Part shown: in pieces, positions 1 through 10,318 of the stretch
Layout of the letters: every line of letters begins with the position of its first letter
Numbering within the stretch: position 1 is the stretch's first letter
Assembly (NCBI GenBank): GCA_944325095.1
Contig: CALUYV010000003.1
Span: 1-50,514 of the forward strand
DNA: 50,514 nt
Direction: 5' to 3'
Origin: Candidatus Gastranaerophilales bacterium
Lineage (GTDB): Bacteria > Cyanobacteriota > Vampirovibrionia > Gastranaerophilales > Gastranaerophilaceae
Made by a program: the position numbers and the translations under genes
Notes under the pieces: generated by a model
The model's input: the letters and a program-made list of their open reading frames with translations, nothing else
Told to the model about the DNA's origin: nothing
The model's database searches: none

Positions 1-2906
1 GTTAAATCTTCTTCGTTATTTTGGGTTTTACCGGTGTTTTGAATGTTGTTTTCTTCAGTTGTTTCAGTTTCTTCGGTTTGATTTGCTTCGTTGTTTTGGG
101 TTGTTTTGTCAGTATTTTGAACATCGTTTTCTTGTTCATCATTTTCAACTGTTTCATTATCTGCTGTTAAATCTTCTTCGTTATTTTCAACTGCTTCATT
201 ATCAGTTGTTAAATTTTCTTCAATGTTTTGAGTGTCGTTCACCGGAGTATCGGAAGTTGTTTCTTCAGTTGTTTCAACATCTTCCGTATTTGCTGCAAAA
301 CCTGTTGCTGCATAATCTGTTAGAGTTTGAGCAAAAGAAGTTTCGGTTTCCTGCTGCGGAGTTTCTTGATTTACAACATTATTTATTGCTCCGGCAAGTG
401 TTGAATTATCGGTTTCGGTTTGAGTTTCTGCTTCACCTTCCGGATTTGCTGTATTATTTACTGCATCAGAAATAGGGCTGCTGTCTGTTTCAGCACTCTG
501 GGCTTCCGCATTTGCCTGATTGTTGTTCTGGTCAGGTTTTTCGCTTTCTTCTGCCTGTGTATTTGCATCTGAGATATTTAAAACATTTACATTAAGTACA
601 GATTGAGCTTCTGTCATTGTTGTTATGGCAGAACCTATTGCTGAATTTGCAACGGCAGATACCGCTTTGCCTGCTGTACCCGTAGCGGCTGCTGTTGTAC
701 CTGTGATAATTTCAAGATTGCCTTTTGTTTGCAGTGCTGCACCAACGCCCATAAGGAATAAGCCTTGTGCAATTGTGAACATGTTTGATGCAAGAAGTAC
801 GCCGTAATTAAAGGTTGCTATTCCGTTGAATTTATCCATCAAGCCGAGTGCCTGCGTTGCAACACCTGTATTTATAGCATCTGTTGCATCTTGTTTTGTT
901 GTATCGTTTTGTACTGTTAACTGGTTGTTGCTTTTATTTAAGACACCGAGGGTTTTAATACCTTTTGCTGTTGCAATTTCTCCGGCTTCTGTTGCCTGTA
1001 TAAGATCATTGCTTATTGTGCCTCTTTCTTCTCCGAGAGATTGAATATTTTTTGCAATTTCAACTTTTCTGCTTTTCAGATTTGCCTGTTCTGCTTTTTC
1101 AGCCGCTTCTTCCGGAGTAATATCTTCGCTGACATTTTCTTCCTGATTTGAATTTTCAGCAACAATAGAATCCGCAACTGCAAATGCTCCAAGTACGGTA
1201 TTTGCAGCCTGTACAGATTTTTCAAATTCGCTTTGTCCGTTTTTGACTATGCTGCCGTCTTCTGTCAGAGGCTGAGGCTGAGTTTGTGTTTCTTCTGTTT
1301 CTGAAACATTTTGAGTATCTATTTGAGTTGTGTCTTCATCCTGAGATTCTGCCTGCAGTCTTTCAAGTTCCTGAAGGAAGGATTCTGTATCCTGTTCGTT
1401 GCCTGTTAATTTTTCGTTAAGAGATTCAACTTCTTTGTTTATTGTTGTCATTTCTCGTTTTGCAACTTTTAATTCTTTTTTCATTGTCATGTTATCTGAA
1501 TTAACAGTGCCGGTTTTGTCAATATCTATGGCACTTGAATTTAAAGTTTTTTGAGTTGCCTGTAATGATTCTTTTATTCCGTATTTAACAGCAGGTTTTT
1601 CTTCTTGAGTATTATTTTGTTCGTTTTGTTTGTTTTCTTCTGAAGTTTCATCATTTGCTGCATCTTCCGGAGAGGTTTGAGTTTCTTCGGTTTCTAAGGT
1701 TTCTGTACCTGTTGTTTCTTCAACTATATCTTTTGTTTCTTCTTCGCTTTCTTCGGTATAAGTTGTGTAGTTTGTTGCAAAATCAATTGTTTCGGCATAT
1801 TCAATTCCGGTTGATTCAACTGCTGTTGTTTCGTTGCTGGTATCTAATTCTTCGCCTTTTTGTACCGCAAGTTCACCGATATCTTCGTTTGTCATACCGC
1901 TTAATGCCATGGAAACAAGACCGCTGTTATCAAAACTTGTTCCTGTGTATGCGTAAGGCAGGGTATATACATTGTAATTTTTGGTAATAGTGTTTAATGT
2001 TCTGCCTGAATAAATGGTGTCTTTTGCGATTTGGCTTGTATTAGTAATTTCAATATTCAAACTGTCAAGTTCGCTCAGGAAATCGTCCAGGTCGTTTTTC
2101 CCTGAATTCATTGAAAGTTTTGTTTCTATATTGTTATTTTTTAACAGTTTTGATAAATCTTTGAATTTGCTTTCTTCTGTTGCTGTAATCTTGCCGTTTT
2201 CTTTCTTGCTTTTCAAATTTTCCCATTGGTCTGTAAGACTTTTGAATTCTTTTACAGCCTGCACAAAATTGTTTTCTTCTTTATCTTTTATCTGGGTTGC
2301 TTTCTGGGCAATTGTATCGTATTTTTCTTTCTTTTCTTCAACTTTTTCTGCTGCTTTTTCTGCTTTTTGAATGTTCTTTTTTGCGGTTGCCTGCAATACA
2401 TCAAGTGAATCTGTATTTGCGAAAGTATCTTCCTGTGTCGGATCTTCAGAATCGGAATCAAGTGTCAACACATAGTTTGTTATATCAAGCTGCTGTTGTC
2501 CGTGTGCCCAGGCAACAACATCTTCCGGTATTAAAACACCGTTTTTTTCCATTGCAAGAATTTCATCTGCAGTATAACCTGCCCACTGCGGGTCTTTTAT
2601 AGGGCAGTTATTTGCCATTTTATGAAATGTTGCATATATTTTTCCGCTGAGTTTTTGCGCCAGCATCCGTTGTGCATATTCAACAAAGAATGTATCATAA
2701 CTGCTCAAATCTGCTGCTGATAAAGGTTTTTTTGCTCCGTCTTCTCTGTTTCCGCCTACACCGTTCAGGTTGTTTGCTTTTAATTGGATTGCAAGTTCAA
2801 TGACCTCTTCCGAATATTCATTAACAAGATCTTCGTCAATTGTAACATCGGTAGTGCTGCAAATATTGCCGGTTAAAAATGGTATATGATTGCTTACTTT
2901 TGCCAT
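1..2906 (-). CDS. Very large acidic repeat-containing protein, unknown function (3' end outside window)
   Basis: A minus-strand reading frame stays open from an ATG at 2906 to the left edge, so at least 968 codons are visible and the stop lies outside. An AAAGGA ribosome site lies about 12 nt before the ATG. The first ~160 residues look globular (start MAKVSNHIPFLTGN, several Trp and Tyr). Next comes a Lys/Glu/Ala-rich stretch likely to form coiled coil (KAEKAAEKVEEKKEKYD). Long Glu/Thr/Gln/Asn-rich low-complexity segments follow, interrupted by one glycine/alanine-rich hydrophobic stretch (around LLASNMFTIAQGLFLMGVG, encoded near 690-800) that could insert in a membrane. The tail carries near-identical acidic repeats. 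No signal peptide is obvious and I do not recognise the family. Plus-strand frames inside this region are shadows. A surface or secreted role is only a guess from composition. Confidence 0.85.
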   Translation of the reverse strand, partial: MAKVSNHIPFLTGNICSTTDVTIDEDLVNEYSEEVIELAIQLKANNLNGVGGNREDGAKKPLSAADLSSYDTFFVEYAQRMLAQKLSGKIYATFHKMANNCPIKDPQWAGYTADEILAMEKNGVLIPEDVVAWAHGQQQLDITNYVLTLDSDSEDPTQEDTFANTDSLDVLQATAKKNIQKAEKAAEKVEEKKEKYDTIAQKATQIKDKEENNFVQAVKEFKSLTDQWENLKSKKENGKITATEESKFKDLSKLLKNNNIETKLSMNSGKNDLDDFLSELDSLNIEITNTSQIAKDTIYSGRTLNTITKNYNVYTLPYAYTGTSFDNSGLVSMALSGMTNEDIGELAVQKGEELDTSNETTAVESTGIEYAETIDFATNYTTYTEESEEETKDIVEETTGTETLETEETQTSPEDAANDETSEENKQNEQNNTQEEKPAVKYGIKESLQATQKTLNSSAIDIDKTGTVNSDNMTMKKELKVAKREMTTINKEVESLNEKLTGNEQDTESFLQELERLQAESQDEDTTQIDTQNVSETEETQTQPQPLTEDGSIVKNGQSEFEKSVQAANTVLGAFAVADSIVAENSNQEENVSEDITPEEAAEKAEQANLKSRKVEIAKNIQSLGEERGTISNDLIQATEAGEIATAKGIKTLGVLNKSNNQLTVQNDTTKQDATDAINTGVATQALGLMDKFNGIATFNYGVLLASNMFTIAQGLFLMGVGAALQTKGNLEIITGTTAAATGTAGKAVSAVANSAIGSAITTMTEAQSVLNVNVLNISDANTQAEESEKPDQNNNQANAEAQSAETDSSPISDAVNNTANPEGEAETQTETDNSTLAGAINNVVNQETPQQETETSFAQTLTDYAATGFAANTEDVETTEETTSDTPVNDTQNIEENLTTDNEAVENNEEDLTADNETVENDEQENDVQNTDKTTQNNEANQTEETETTEENNIQNTGKTQNNEEDL
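142..225 (-). repeat. Two tandem 42-bp coding repeats
   Basis: Units at 142-183 and 184-225 differ at only a few bases and encode 14-residue acidic repeats of the form E-x-V-E-N-N/D-E-x... with the block EEDLTADNE or ENLTTDNE. A 22-bp exact copy of part of the unit recurs at 1-22 (compare 166-187), so the array continues toward the gene's unseen 3' end. Confidence 0.8.
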
Positions 2907-3036
2907 ATTCCCTGTAATCCTTTTAATTACTACATGTTTTTTATCGGTTAAATTGCTGTTAATCTTTAAATTATACGTTTTTTTATTGAAATAAATTTAC
3001 AAAAGTTTACATAAAGTGCTGTGAATTTTCTATTTT

Positions 3037-3065
3037 TTGACATTTCGTAATATTTGTAATATCAT
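3037..3065 (+). promoter_or_regulatory. Sigma-70-type promoter of the TPR gene
   Basis: A perfect -35 box TTGACA (3037-3042), a 17-bp spacer and a -10 box TATCAT (3060-3065) lie upstream of the TPR protein gene. The predicted transcript would begin near 3072, giving a leader of about 36 nt. Confidence 0.65.
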
Positions 3066-3074
3066 CCTTTTATC

Positions 3075-3092
3075 TTGTAATCTCTATTACAA
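3075..3092. promoter_or_regulatory. Inverted repeat in the TPR gene leader
   Basis: TTGTAAT and ATTACAA, separated by CTCT, form a perfect 7-bp inverted repeat just downstream of the predicted transcription start. A third TTGTAAT copy lies at 3054-3060, overlapping the -10 region. It could be a repressor operator or a small leader hairpin; only the symmetry is seen. Confidence 0.4.
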
Positions 3093-3107
3093 TATTTGGA
3101 ATTGTTT

Positions 3108-4316
3108 ATGAAAAGTAAAGTTTTTACATCAATAATAGTTTTAAGTTTAATGGTAAGTTTCACTTCTTGCTTTTGTTCTCCGTGTTATGCTGCAAGGCTT
3201 ACGAGAAAACAGAAAAAAGAACGTGCTCTGTTGGATGTAGCTAAAACCAGTTTTGAAGATAAGCAGTATGATACTGCGATTGAGTATTATACTAAAGCAA
3301 TCCGTGTTAATCCTGACAATGCCGATACTTATGCCAAACGAGGCAATGCTGAATATCTGCTCGGCAAATATAAAGAAGCTGTTACTGATTATTCAAAGGC
3401 AATTGAACTTGATCCGAAAAGAGAAAATCTTTATTACAACCGCGGAATTGCAAAATCAAATTTGAATGATTACGAAGAAGTTGTAGAAGATTACACCAAA
3501 GAAATTGAAATAAATCCCGAAAATGTTAATGCTTATCTAAACAGGGGAACAACAAAAGTTATATTAAAAGAATATGATAAAGCGATTGATGACTTTAATA
3601 AAGCAATTGAACTGGATGAGAAAAATGAACTTGCTTATTTCAATCGTGGAATTGCAAAACGTTATCTTGGTGATTACAACGGCGCAATCGAAGATTATAG
3701 CAAACTCATTTCTATAAATCCTGAGTATATTGAAGCATATAATAACAGAGGAGCGGCTAAATTCTATTTGAAAAAATATGCCGAAGCTGTTGAAGATTAT
3801 TCAAAAGTTATAGATTTAGATAAAAATTTCAACAGAGCATATTACAATCGGGGCATAGCCAAACTCGGACTTAAAAAATATGAGGATGCAATTCTTGATT
3901 TTACCAAAGAATTGGAAATAAATCCTAAAAACGATGTTGCATATTATGAAAGAGCACTTGCAGAGGTTACTCTTGAACATTATAATTCGGCAATAGAAGA
4001 TTATACAAAAGCAATTGAAATAAACGGAAACAATCCGGATTATTATTATGCCAGAGGCACTGTGATAAGTAAATCGGATGGTGATTTAAAGGCTGCCGAA
4101 AAAGATTTGACAAAAGCCATTGAACTTGATAGTAACGATGCTGAAAAATATCTTACCCGGGCAATAATATATTGCAAAATGGAACTTTATCTGCCTGCTA
4201 TTGATGATTTGAATATTGTTTTGAAGATGGATCCTGATAATACTCAGGCGCATGATTTGCGTTCTTATGCCATAACATCTCAAACTGCCGCAGAAAAGAA
4301 AGAAAAAGCAAAATAA
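3108..4316 (+). CDS. Secreted or membrane-anchored TPR-repeat protein
   Basis: 402 aa from the ATG at 3108; a TTG at 3096 in the same frame is less likely because the ATG gives a cleaner signal peptide. Residues 1-30 are a Sec signal sequence (MKSKVFTSIIVLSLMV...), with possible cleavage after CYA or a weak lipobox ending at TSC. The rest is ten consecutive 34-residue tetratricopeptide repeats with the usual pattern (for example NRGIAKxxLxxYxxAIxDYxKAIEINP). TPR arrays bind peptides and scaffold complexes, here presumably in the periplasm or at the envelope; no partner is indicated by context. Repeats are near-canonical, making this a confident TPR call, but the exact role is unknown. The gene has its own promoter and stands alone. 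Confidence 0.9.
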   Translation: MKSKVFTSIIVLSLMVSFTSCFCSPCYAARLTRKQKKERALLDVAKTSFEDKQYDTAIEYYTKAIRVNPDNADTYAKRGNAEYLLGKYKEAVTDYSKAIELDPKRENLYYNRGIAKSNLNDYEEVVEDYTKEIEINPENVNAYLNRGTTKVILKEYDKAIDDFNKAIELDEKNELAYFNRGIAKRYLGDYNGAIEDYSKLISINPEYIEAYNNRGAAKFYLKKYAEAVEDYSKVIDLDKNFNRAYYNRGIAKLGLKKYEDAILDFTKELEINPKNDVAYYERALAEVTLEHYNSAIEDYTKAIEINGNNPDYYYARGTVISKSDGDLKAAEKDLTKAIELDSNDAEKYLTRAIIYCKMELYLPAIDDLNIVLKMDPDNTQAHDLRSYAITSQTAAEKKEKAK

Positions 4317-4384
4317 TTCAATTATTGAAACTATTTATTTTTCTTAAAAATATGATATAATCTGCATTGAAGGAGATTTTAGAT

Positions 4385-5788
4385 ATGGATATCAGGATAG
4401 TTGAAAATGCTAATCAAATTGATTGCGATGTATTAATTGTTAACAAATTTCAGGATGAATTGACATCAAATGATTTAATCAACAGATACGCTCCGGATAC
4501 TTTCAGAGGCGATGTCGGAGAAATCTTTTTAATTCATACAAGAGCAGAACAGCCTGCAAAGTATGTTTTGGCTGTCGGTTTCGGCAATGAAGATAATATT
4601 GATAATGATGTAATTCGTAAAGCAATTACACGGGCAGTAAAAAAATGTATTGAACTGAAAGCGCAGACTATTGCGTTCGATATCAGTACAAATGTTGCGT
4701 TCGGTGTGCCTACGGTTCTTGCAACTTCAATTGCTAATTATACTTTTGATAAATATAAAACCAAAAAAGATCACAAAATTTCTACGGTTTTCATATCAAA
4801 GGTTTCAAGTGATATTGAAGTTGTGGATGTGGCTTTGAAAGGTCTTGAACTTGCAAGAAATCTTGCAAATGAGCCGGCTGCTTATGCAACTCCTAAAAAA
4901 CTTGCCGAAATTGCCCAGAAAATTGAAGGCATCGAAACCGATATTTACGATGAAAAAGAAATCAAAAAAATGGGTATGAATGCTTATCTTGCCGTTGCAA
5001 AAGGAAGTGATAACCCGGCAAGATTTATTCATATGAAATATGTTCCGCAAAATCCGGTCAAAAGAATTGCAATTATCGGAAAAGGATTGTGTTTTGATAG
5101 CGGCGGGCTGGATTTGAAACCGGCATCATCAATGCTTACCATGCGCAATGATATGGCTGGTGCTGCCTGTATTATAGGTATTATGAGCGTTATCGACAAG
5201 ATTAAGCCGGATGTTGAAATCCACGGTTTGATTGCTGCCTGCGAAAATATGCCGTCTGGCAAATCTTATAAACCGGGTGATATTTTAACGGCAAGAAACG
5301 GAAAAACAATTGAGGTCGATAACACCGATGCGGAAGGCAGATTGACACTTGCGGATGTACTGTGTTATGCATGTGATCTGGAAGTAGATGAAGTAATTGA
5401 TATTGCAACTCTTACAGGTGCTTGTGTCGTTGCTTTAGGCGATACCGTATCAGGTATTATGGGGAATAATCGTGAATTTGTTAAAACATTAACAAAAACA
5501 GCACTGTATTCGGGTGAAAAATTCTGGCAGCTGCCTATGCTGCAGGATTACAGAGAAAATCTAAACAGTGATATTGCAGATATTAAAAATACAGGCTCCC
5601 GTTTCGGCGGTGCTTCTTCTGCCGGCATGTTCTTAAAAGAATTTGTAACGGATAATGTTAAATGGGCGCATATAGATATTGCAGGAACTGCTTTTCTGGA
5701 TAAGCCTCGTAACGGTTATTGCAAAGGGGCTACAGGTGCCGGATATTTAACCCTGTTGAATTATCTCGGTCTGCACCAGAACTTTTAA
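4385..5788 (+). CDS. pepA: Leucyl aminopeptidase (M17 family)
   Basis: 467 aa from the ATG at 4385, chosen because AAGGAGA (4370-4376) is correctly spaced before it; an in-frame TTG at 4367 is rejected. M17 enzymes release N-terminal amino acids from peptides using two metal ions in a cytosolic hexamer. The metal and active-site blocks are present: GKGLCFDSGGLDLKP, with the catalytic lysine and Asp ligands, and the family signature NTDAEGRLTLADVL with Asp and Glu ligands. The C-terminal block SRFGGASSAGMFLKEF and the motif WAHIDIAGTA are also conserved. Length is normal (about 470-500 aa). A TATAAT at 4356-4361 may be its -10 box, and a strong terminator follows, so it is probably monocistronic. 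Confidence 0.95.
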   Translation: MDIRIVENANQIDCDVLIVNKFQDELTSNDLINRYAPDTFRGDVGEIFLIHTRAEQPAKYVLAVGFGNEDNIDNDVIRKAITRAVKKCIELKAQTIAFDISTNVAFGVPTVLATSIANYTFDKYKTKKDHKISTVFISKVSSDIEVVDVALKGLELARNLANEPAAYATPKKLAEIAQKIEGIETDIYDEKEIKKMGMNAYLAVAKGSDNPARFIHMKYVPQNPVKRIAIIGKGLCFDSGGLDLKPASSMLTMRNDMAGAACIIGIMSVIDKIKPDVEIHGLIAACENMPSGKSYKPGDILTARNGKTIEVDNTDAEGRLTLADVLCYACDLEVDEVIDIATLTGACVVALGDTVSGIMGNNREFVKTLTKTALYSGEKFWQLPMLQDYRENLNSDIADIKNTGSRFGGASSAGMFLKEFVTDNVKWAHIDIAGTAFLDKPRNGYCKGATGAGYLTLLNYLGLHQNF

Positions 5789-5793
5789 TATTT

Positions 5794-5826
5794 AAAAAGG
5801 GGGTTCAAAACGAATCCCCTTTTTTT
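5794..5826 (+). terminator. Rho-independent terminator after pepA
   Basis: An 8-bp hairpin (GGGGGTTC / GAATCCCC with one G-U pair, loop AAAAC) is preceded by five A and followed by a run of T. Confidence 0.9.
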
Positions 5827-5863
5827 CATATATTTGTATGTGTAAATTTTTCTGCATAATAAT

Positions 5864-5869
5864 TAGAAT
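5864..5869 (+). promoter_or_regulatory. -10-like box placed for a leaderless transcript
   Basis: TAGAAT ends exactly 6 nt before the ATG at 5876, and no Shine-Dalgarno is present. If used, transcription would start at or next to the ATG. The -35 region (TGTAAA at 17-bp spacing) is weak. Confidence 0.4.
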
Positions 5870-5875
5870 ATTTTT

Positions 5876-6583
5876 ATGAATGATTTTATAAAAAATATCA
5901 AATATTTTATTCTGTCATTAAAAGAGAAATCTTTGCTGCGAAAACTTAAAGATTCTACAAGGCAAAGTTATACAAATAATGATACCAAAAATGTTATGAT
6001 AAAAGGTGCATCTCTCACCATAAACAGCAAAACACTCCAGACTATAGCGCAGGTAAAAGAAAATGTTACCTCGATTATTCAAAAAACTAACGGAGAGCCT
6101 GATGCACTTATTGATTATATAAAAGCAGCGAAAACCCCTGTGTATAAAATTAAAAATGCTGATAAAATTCTTAATTTTATAAATGAAGAAGAAGGTTTGA
6201 TTACCGAAAAAGAAGGTTTTGATGCTTTAATACTTTCTGTTTCAACGGGGCAGGGAATAAAATTTAAAACGGCACCGATGTTTGTTATGCGGGAAGGGAT
6301 AATAGAAAAATATTATATGCTGCATCATTTTTATTGCTGGTATTCTTTAAAATCCGGCCTGCCGGGTTTTGATTATAAGTCCAGAAAAATGTTCAAGCAA
6401 TATCTGGTTAACGGTTCTGACGATTTCACCGCTAAACTTTCAATGGCTCAAATACTTTCTTTGCAGGAGGCAATTGCCAGAGATCAAGAAGCTACGGCTT
6501 ATGTGCTTGAATATACCAAGCAAATTGAAGGTTCTCAAAATGTTATGGATAAAATTAAAAACGAAGGCAGTGCAAATATTTGA
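5876..6583 (+). CDS. Unknown protein, 235 aa
   Basis: I do not recognise this protein. It begins MNDFIKNIKYFILSLKEKSLLRKL, an amphipathic basic start rather than a clear signal peptide. The body is of mixed charge; a central segment is rich in aromatic residues (EKYYMLHHFYCWYSLKSGLPGFDY, roughly residues 145-168). The C-terminus is helical and polar. There is no Shine-Dalgarno, and a -10-like box lies 6 nt upstream. It sits alone between the pepA terminator and the SD-led gene at 6694. Codon use looks like the neighbours, so it is probably a genuine lineage-specific gene. Confidence 0.75.
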   Translation: MNDFIKNIKYFILSLKEKSLLRKLKDSTRQSYTNNDTKNVMIKGASLTINSKTLQTIAQVKENVTSIIQKTNGEPDALIDYIKAAKTPVYKIKNADKILNFINEEEGLITEKEGFDALILSVSTGQGIKFKTAPMFVMREGIIEKYYMLHHFYCWYSLKSGLPGFDYKSRKMFKQYLVNGSDDFTAKLSMAQILSLQEAIARDQEATAYVLEYTKQIEGSQNVMDKIKNEGSANI

Positions 6584-6693
6584 AATTTCTCCTGTAATAT
6601 CTCTTGCATTTAAAATCTCTTTATTATAAAATCAGTTCGGAAAATTATTATATGGTCGTTTAGTTAGTGGATATTTAAAAAGGAGGTCTTGCT

Positions 6694-7149
6694 ATGATTA
6701 GCAGAATTAACGGCGGTGTGAATTTTACGGCAGCTGTCATTCGTAATGCAGCGTTTCAGGAAGGGGTAAAACAGGCAAAACAAGATGCCCGTACTGATTA
6801 TCGTTCTAATGCAAATGAATTTGTTAATGCTGTAAAATACCTTGAAAATGACGGAACAGATGATGTTTATGAAGTAGTAAAAGATGATAAAAGAAAAAAC
6901 AATTATCTACTTTTGAAAAATGGTGAATATGAAAGAAATGCCGATTTTCCAAAACCCGGTCACAGCGTAATGGATTTGTTTAAACAATACCTTTTGAGTA
7001 AAAATGTTTCTGTTGCCAGACCTTTTACTCCTGCAGGAGATGTAAGGTATGAACTTACAAACCTCCATGATAATCTGGAAAATGTTCGTGAAAAGGTCAG
7101 AAAAATTGAAAGTGATGAAATCGAAATGAAAATTGATACACTAATGTAG
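6694..7149 (+). CDS. Unknown small protein, 151 aa
   Basis: A strong AAAAGGAGGT (about 6678-6687) precedes the ATG. The protein begins MISRINGGVNFTAAVIRN, followed by a charged, mostly helical chain ending in a likely coiled coil (NLHDNLENVREKVRKIESDEIEMKID). There is no signal peptide, membrane segment or recognised domain. The short N-terminal hydrophobic motif VNFTA recalls the N-termini of other unknowns in this window. A perfect 13-bp stem-loop follows the stop. Expression is probably robust given the SD, but the function is not inferable. Confidence 0.8.
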   Translation: MISRINGGVNFTAAVIRNAAFQEGVKQAKQDARTDYRSNANEFVNAVKYLENDGTDDVYEVVKDDKRKNNYLLLKNGEYERNADFPKPGHSVMDLFKQYLLSKNVSVARPFTPAGDVRYELTNLHDNLENVREKVRKIESDEIEMKIDTLM

Positions 7150-7160
7150 AACATACATAA

Positions 7161-7189
7161 GCAGGCGGAGCAAGAATTGCTCCGCCTGC
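7161..7189 (+). terminator. Perfect 13-bp stem-loop, terminator-like but without a T-run
   Basis: GCAGGCGGAGCAA and its exact complement flank the loop GAA, 11 nt after the stop of the 151-aa gene. Downstream sequence is mixed (GTGTATTATCTTCC), so it may act as a terminator with a poor tail or as a 3'-end stabiliser. Confidence 0.6.
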
Positions 7190-7289
7190 GTGTATTATCT
7201 TCCTCAATAAAACTTCAGTAATTCTGTAATATTTTATTTTTTCATGGTAGTATTATTTATAGGAAAGGTCAATTGAGGAGAATTGTAGA

Positions 7290-7571
7290 ATGATTACGGT
7301 TAAAGATGTTGAACATGTTGCAAAATTAGCAAGACTTGAACTGACAGAAGATGAAAAAGTTCTTTATACAAAACAATTAGGTGATGTGTTAAAATATGTT
7401 GATCAAATGAATGAAGTTGATACCTCACATGTAAAACCGATGACTCAGGTTATTGATTTTGTTAATGTTATGAGAGAAGATGTGCCGGTTCAGGAAATAT
7501 CAAAAGAGGATTTAATGTCTAATGCTCCGGATGAAGAAAACGGTTTCTTCAAGGTTCCAAAAATTAATTAA
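7290..7571 (+). CDS. gatC: Aspartyl/glutamyl-tRNA amidotransferase subunit C
   Basis: 93 aa, the normal GatC length. GatC stabilises the GatAB heterodimer that converts Glu-tRNA(Gln), and often Asp-tRNA(Asn), to the amidated form. Recognisable features are the N-terminal block VEHVAKLARLELTEDE, the middle KYVDQMNEVDTSHVKPM and the C-terminal DVPVQEISKEDLMSNAP. GAGGAG (about 7274-7279) is the ribosome site. gatA and gatB are not adjacent; pyrG follows after 53 nt and may be co-transcribed. Presence of GatC implies indirect charging of tRNA(Gln) in this organism (family knowledge). Confidence 0.93.
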   Translation: MITVKDVEHVAKLARLELTEDEKVLYTKQLGDVLKYVDQMNEVDTSHVKPMTQVIDFVNVMREDVPVQEISKEDLMSNAPDEENGFFKVPKIN

Positions 7572-7579
7572 GATAATAA

Positions 7580-9226
<1,647 letters not shown>

Positions 9227-9238
9227 ATTTTGATGCGT

Positions 9239-10141
9239 TTATCTTCGTTTACCCCGTTCGAAATTCCCGGAAACTTTGCTTATATGTCTTGCGCTATATA
9301 CATCTTCTTTTTGGCGCAGCGGCAGCAGTTTAATCTTGTCTTTGATTTCAAGATGTTTTAAAATATCTCTTCGCTGGCTTGAAAGACTTGGAGTTGCTGA
9401 TAGTGATCTTTCATAATAATCATAAGTTAATGTTTTGTAATTTTTTAATTTGTCCAATTTCCCTTCGGCAATAAGTGTTTTTATTATTTGTTTAATTTCA
9501 CTCGGGTAAAATGCTCTGGTTAAATCTATCGGGAAAGTTGTTTTATTCCCGCTGAGTTTGTATGCTTCTGTTAGTGCATCCAGAGCTTCTGATACGTGGA
9601 AATTTACTCCGGTTTCTTTAATAATTATTGCTGCTGTTTCAGGGTCGGAGCATTTTCCGATTGCTTCAACGATTCCGGGGTTTTGTTTATTTATATAATT
9701 TATTGCATTTAATTCTTTTATTGCTGCTGCTTTCGAGCCGTTTTCAGGTAACTTGATATTTTCGGCTGCGGATTTCAGAAATTTTAAAACATTTTGTTGT
9801 TCTTTTCCGGTCATTGAAGATGTTGCTTCAAGAAAATCTTTCATCATCTCGGGAGTTAGACGCATTCCTTTTTCTTTGCCAGCCGCAAGCAGTTCTTTTA
9901 ATATATCAACTTTAGAAAGTTCAGAGTCATATTCTGAGAACATTTTTGAAAGTTCGGAGATTTCTTTTTGGCTAAAACGATTAACCCCATTGACTGTTTC
10001 TAATTCCATATATTTTGGCAGCATTTGCAGTTCTCTTGCATCTCTTGCTATTTGCTCTGCCGTTTTCTGAAGTTTTGCCCGTTTTACAAGTCCTAATGAA
10101 TTTGCATAAGCATTTGACATAATTTTGTTGAGATTAACCAT
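9239..10141 (-). CDS. Unknown helical protein, 300 aa
   Basis: I do not recognise this protein. It begins MVNLNKIMSNAYANSLGLVKRAKLQKTAEQIARDA and appears almost entirely alpha-helical and soluble, rich in Lys, Glu and Leu, with no membrane segment and no clear signal sequence. AAGAAGG lies 5 nt before the ATG. The stop lies only 12 bp from the convergent pyrG stop, with no terminator between, so the two transcripts probably overlap. A divergent promoter region of 177 bp separates it from the sugar transporter. Probably a lineage-specific gene. Confidence 0.75.
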   Translation of the reverse strand: MVNLNKIMSNAYANSLGLVKRAKLQKTAEQIARDARELQMLPKYMELETVNGVNRFSQKEISELSKMFSEYDSELSKVDILKELLAAGKEKGMRLTPEMMKDFLEATSSMTGKEQQNVLKFLKSAAENIKLPENGSKAAAIKELNAINYINKQNPGIVEAIGKCSDPETAAIIIKETGVNFHVSEALDALTEAYKLSGNKTTFPIDLTRAFYPSEIKQIIKTLIAEGKLDKLKNYKTLTYDYYERSLSATPSLSSQRRDILKHLEIKDKIKLLPLRQKEDVYSARHISKVSGNFERGKRR

Positions 10142-10256
10142 AAAACCTTCTTTCTTTTTTTACCTGTATATTTTATATAAGGAATTTTTTTTATAAAATT
10201 TGCTAATTTGTTACAAAAAGTTAACTCTTATAACAAATTGAAAACAGGATTTTAAC

Positions 10257-10285
10257 TTGATTTTAATTGTTGTTAATACTATGAT
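10257..10285 (+). promoter_or_regulatory. Sigma-70-type promoter of the MFS transporter
   Basis: TTGATT (10257-10262), a 17-bp spacer and TATGAT (10280-10285) predict a start near 10292, about 27 nt before the ATG at 10319. Confidence 0.6.
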
Positions 10286-10318
10286 TACATAAGGAGCGGT
10301 TTATGAGAGGAGATTTTT

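Noticed and set aside
59-2602. Several plus-strand open frames of 60-138 codons
   Set aside because: They are antisense shadows of the continuous minus-strand gene 1-2906; they have Leu/Phe/Gln-rich unnatural composition and no ribosome sites.
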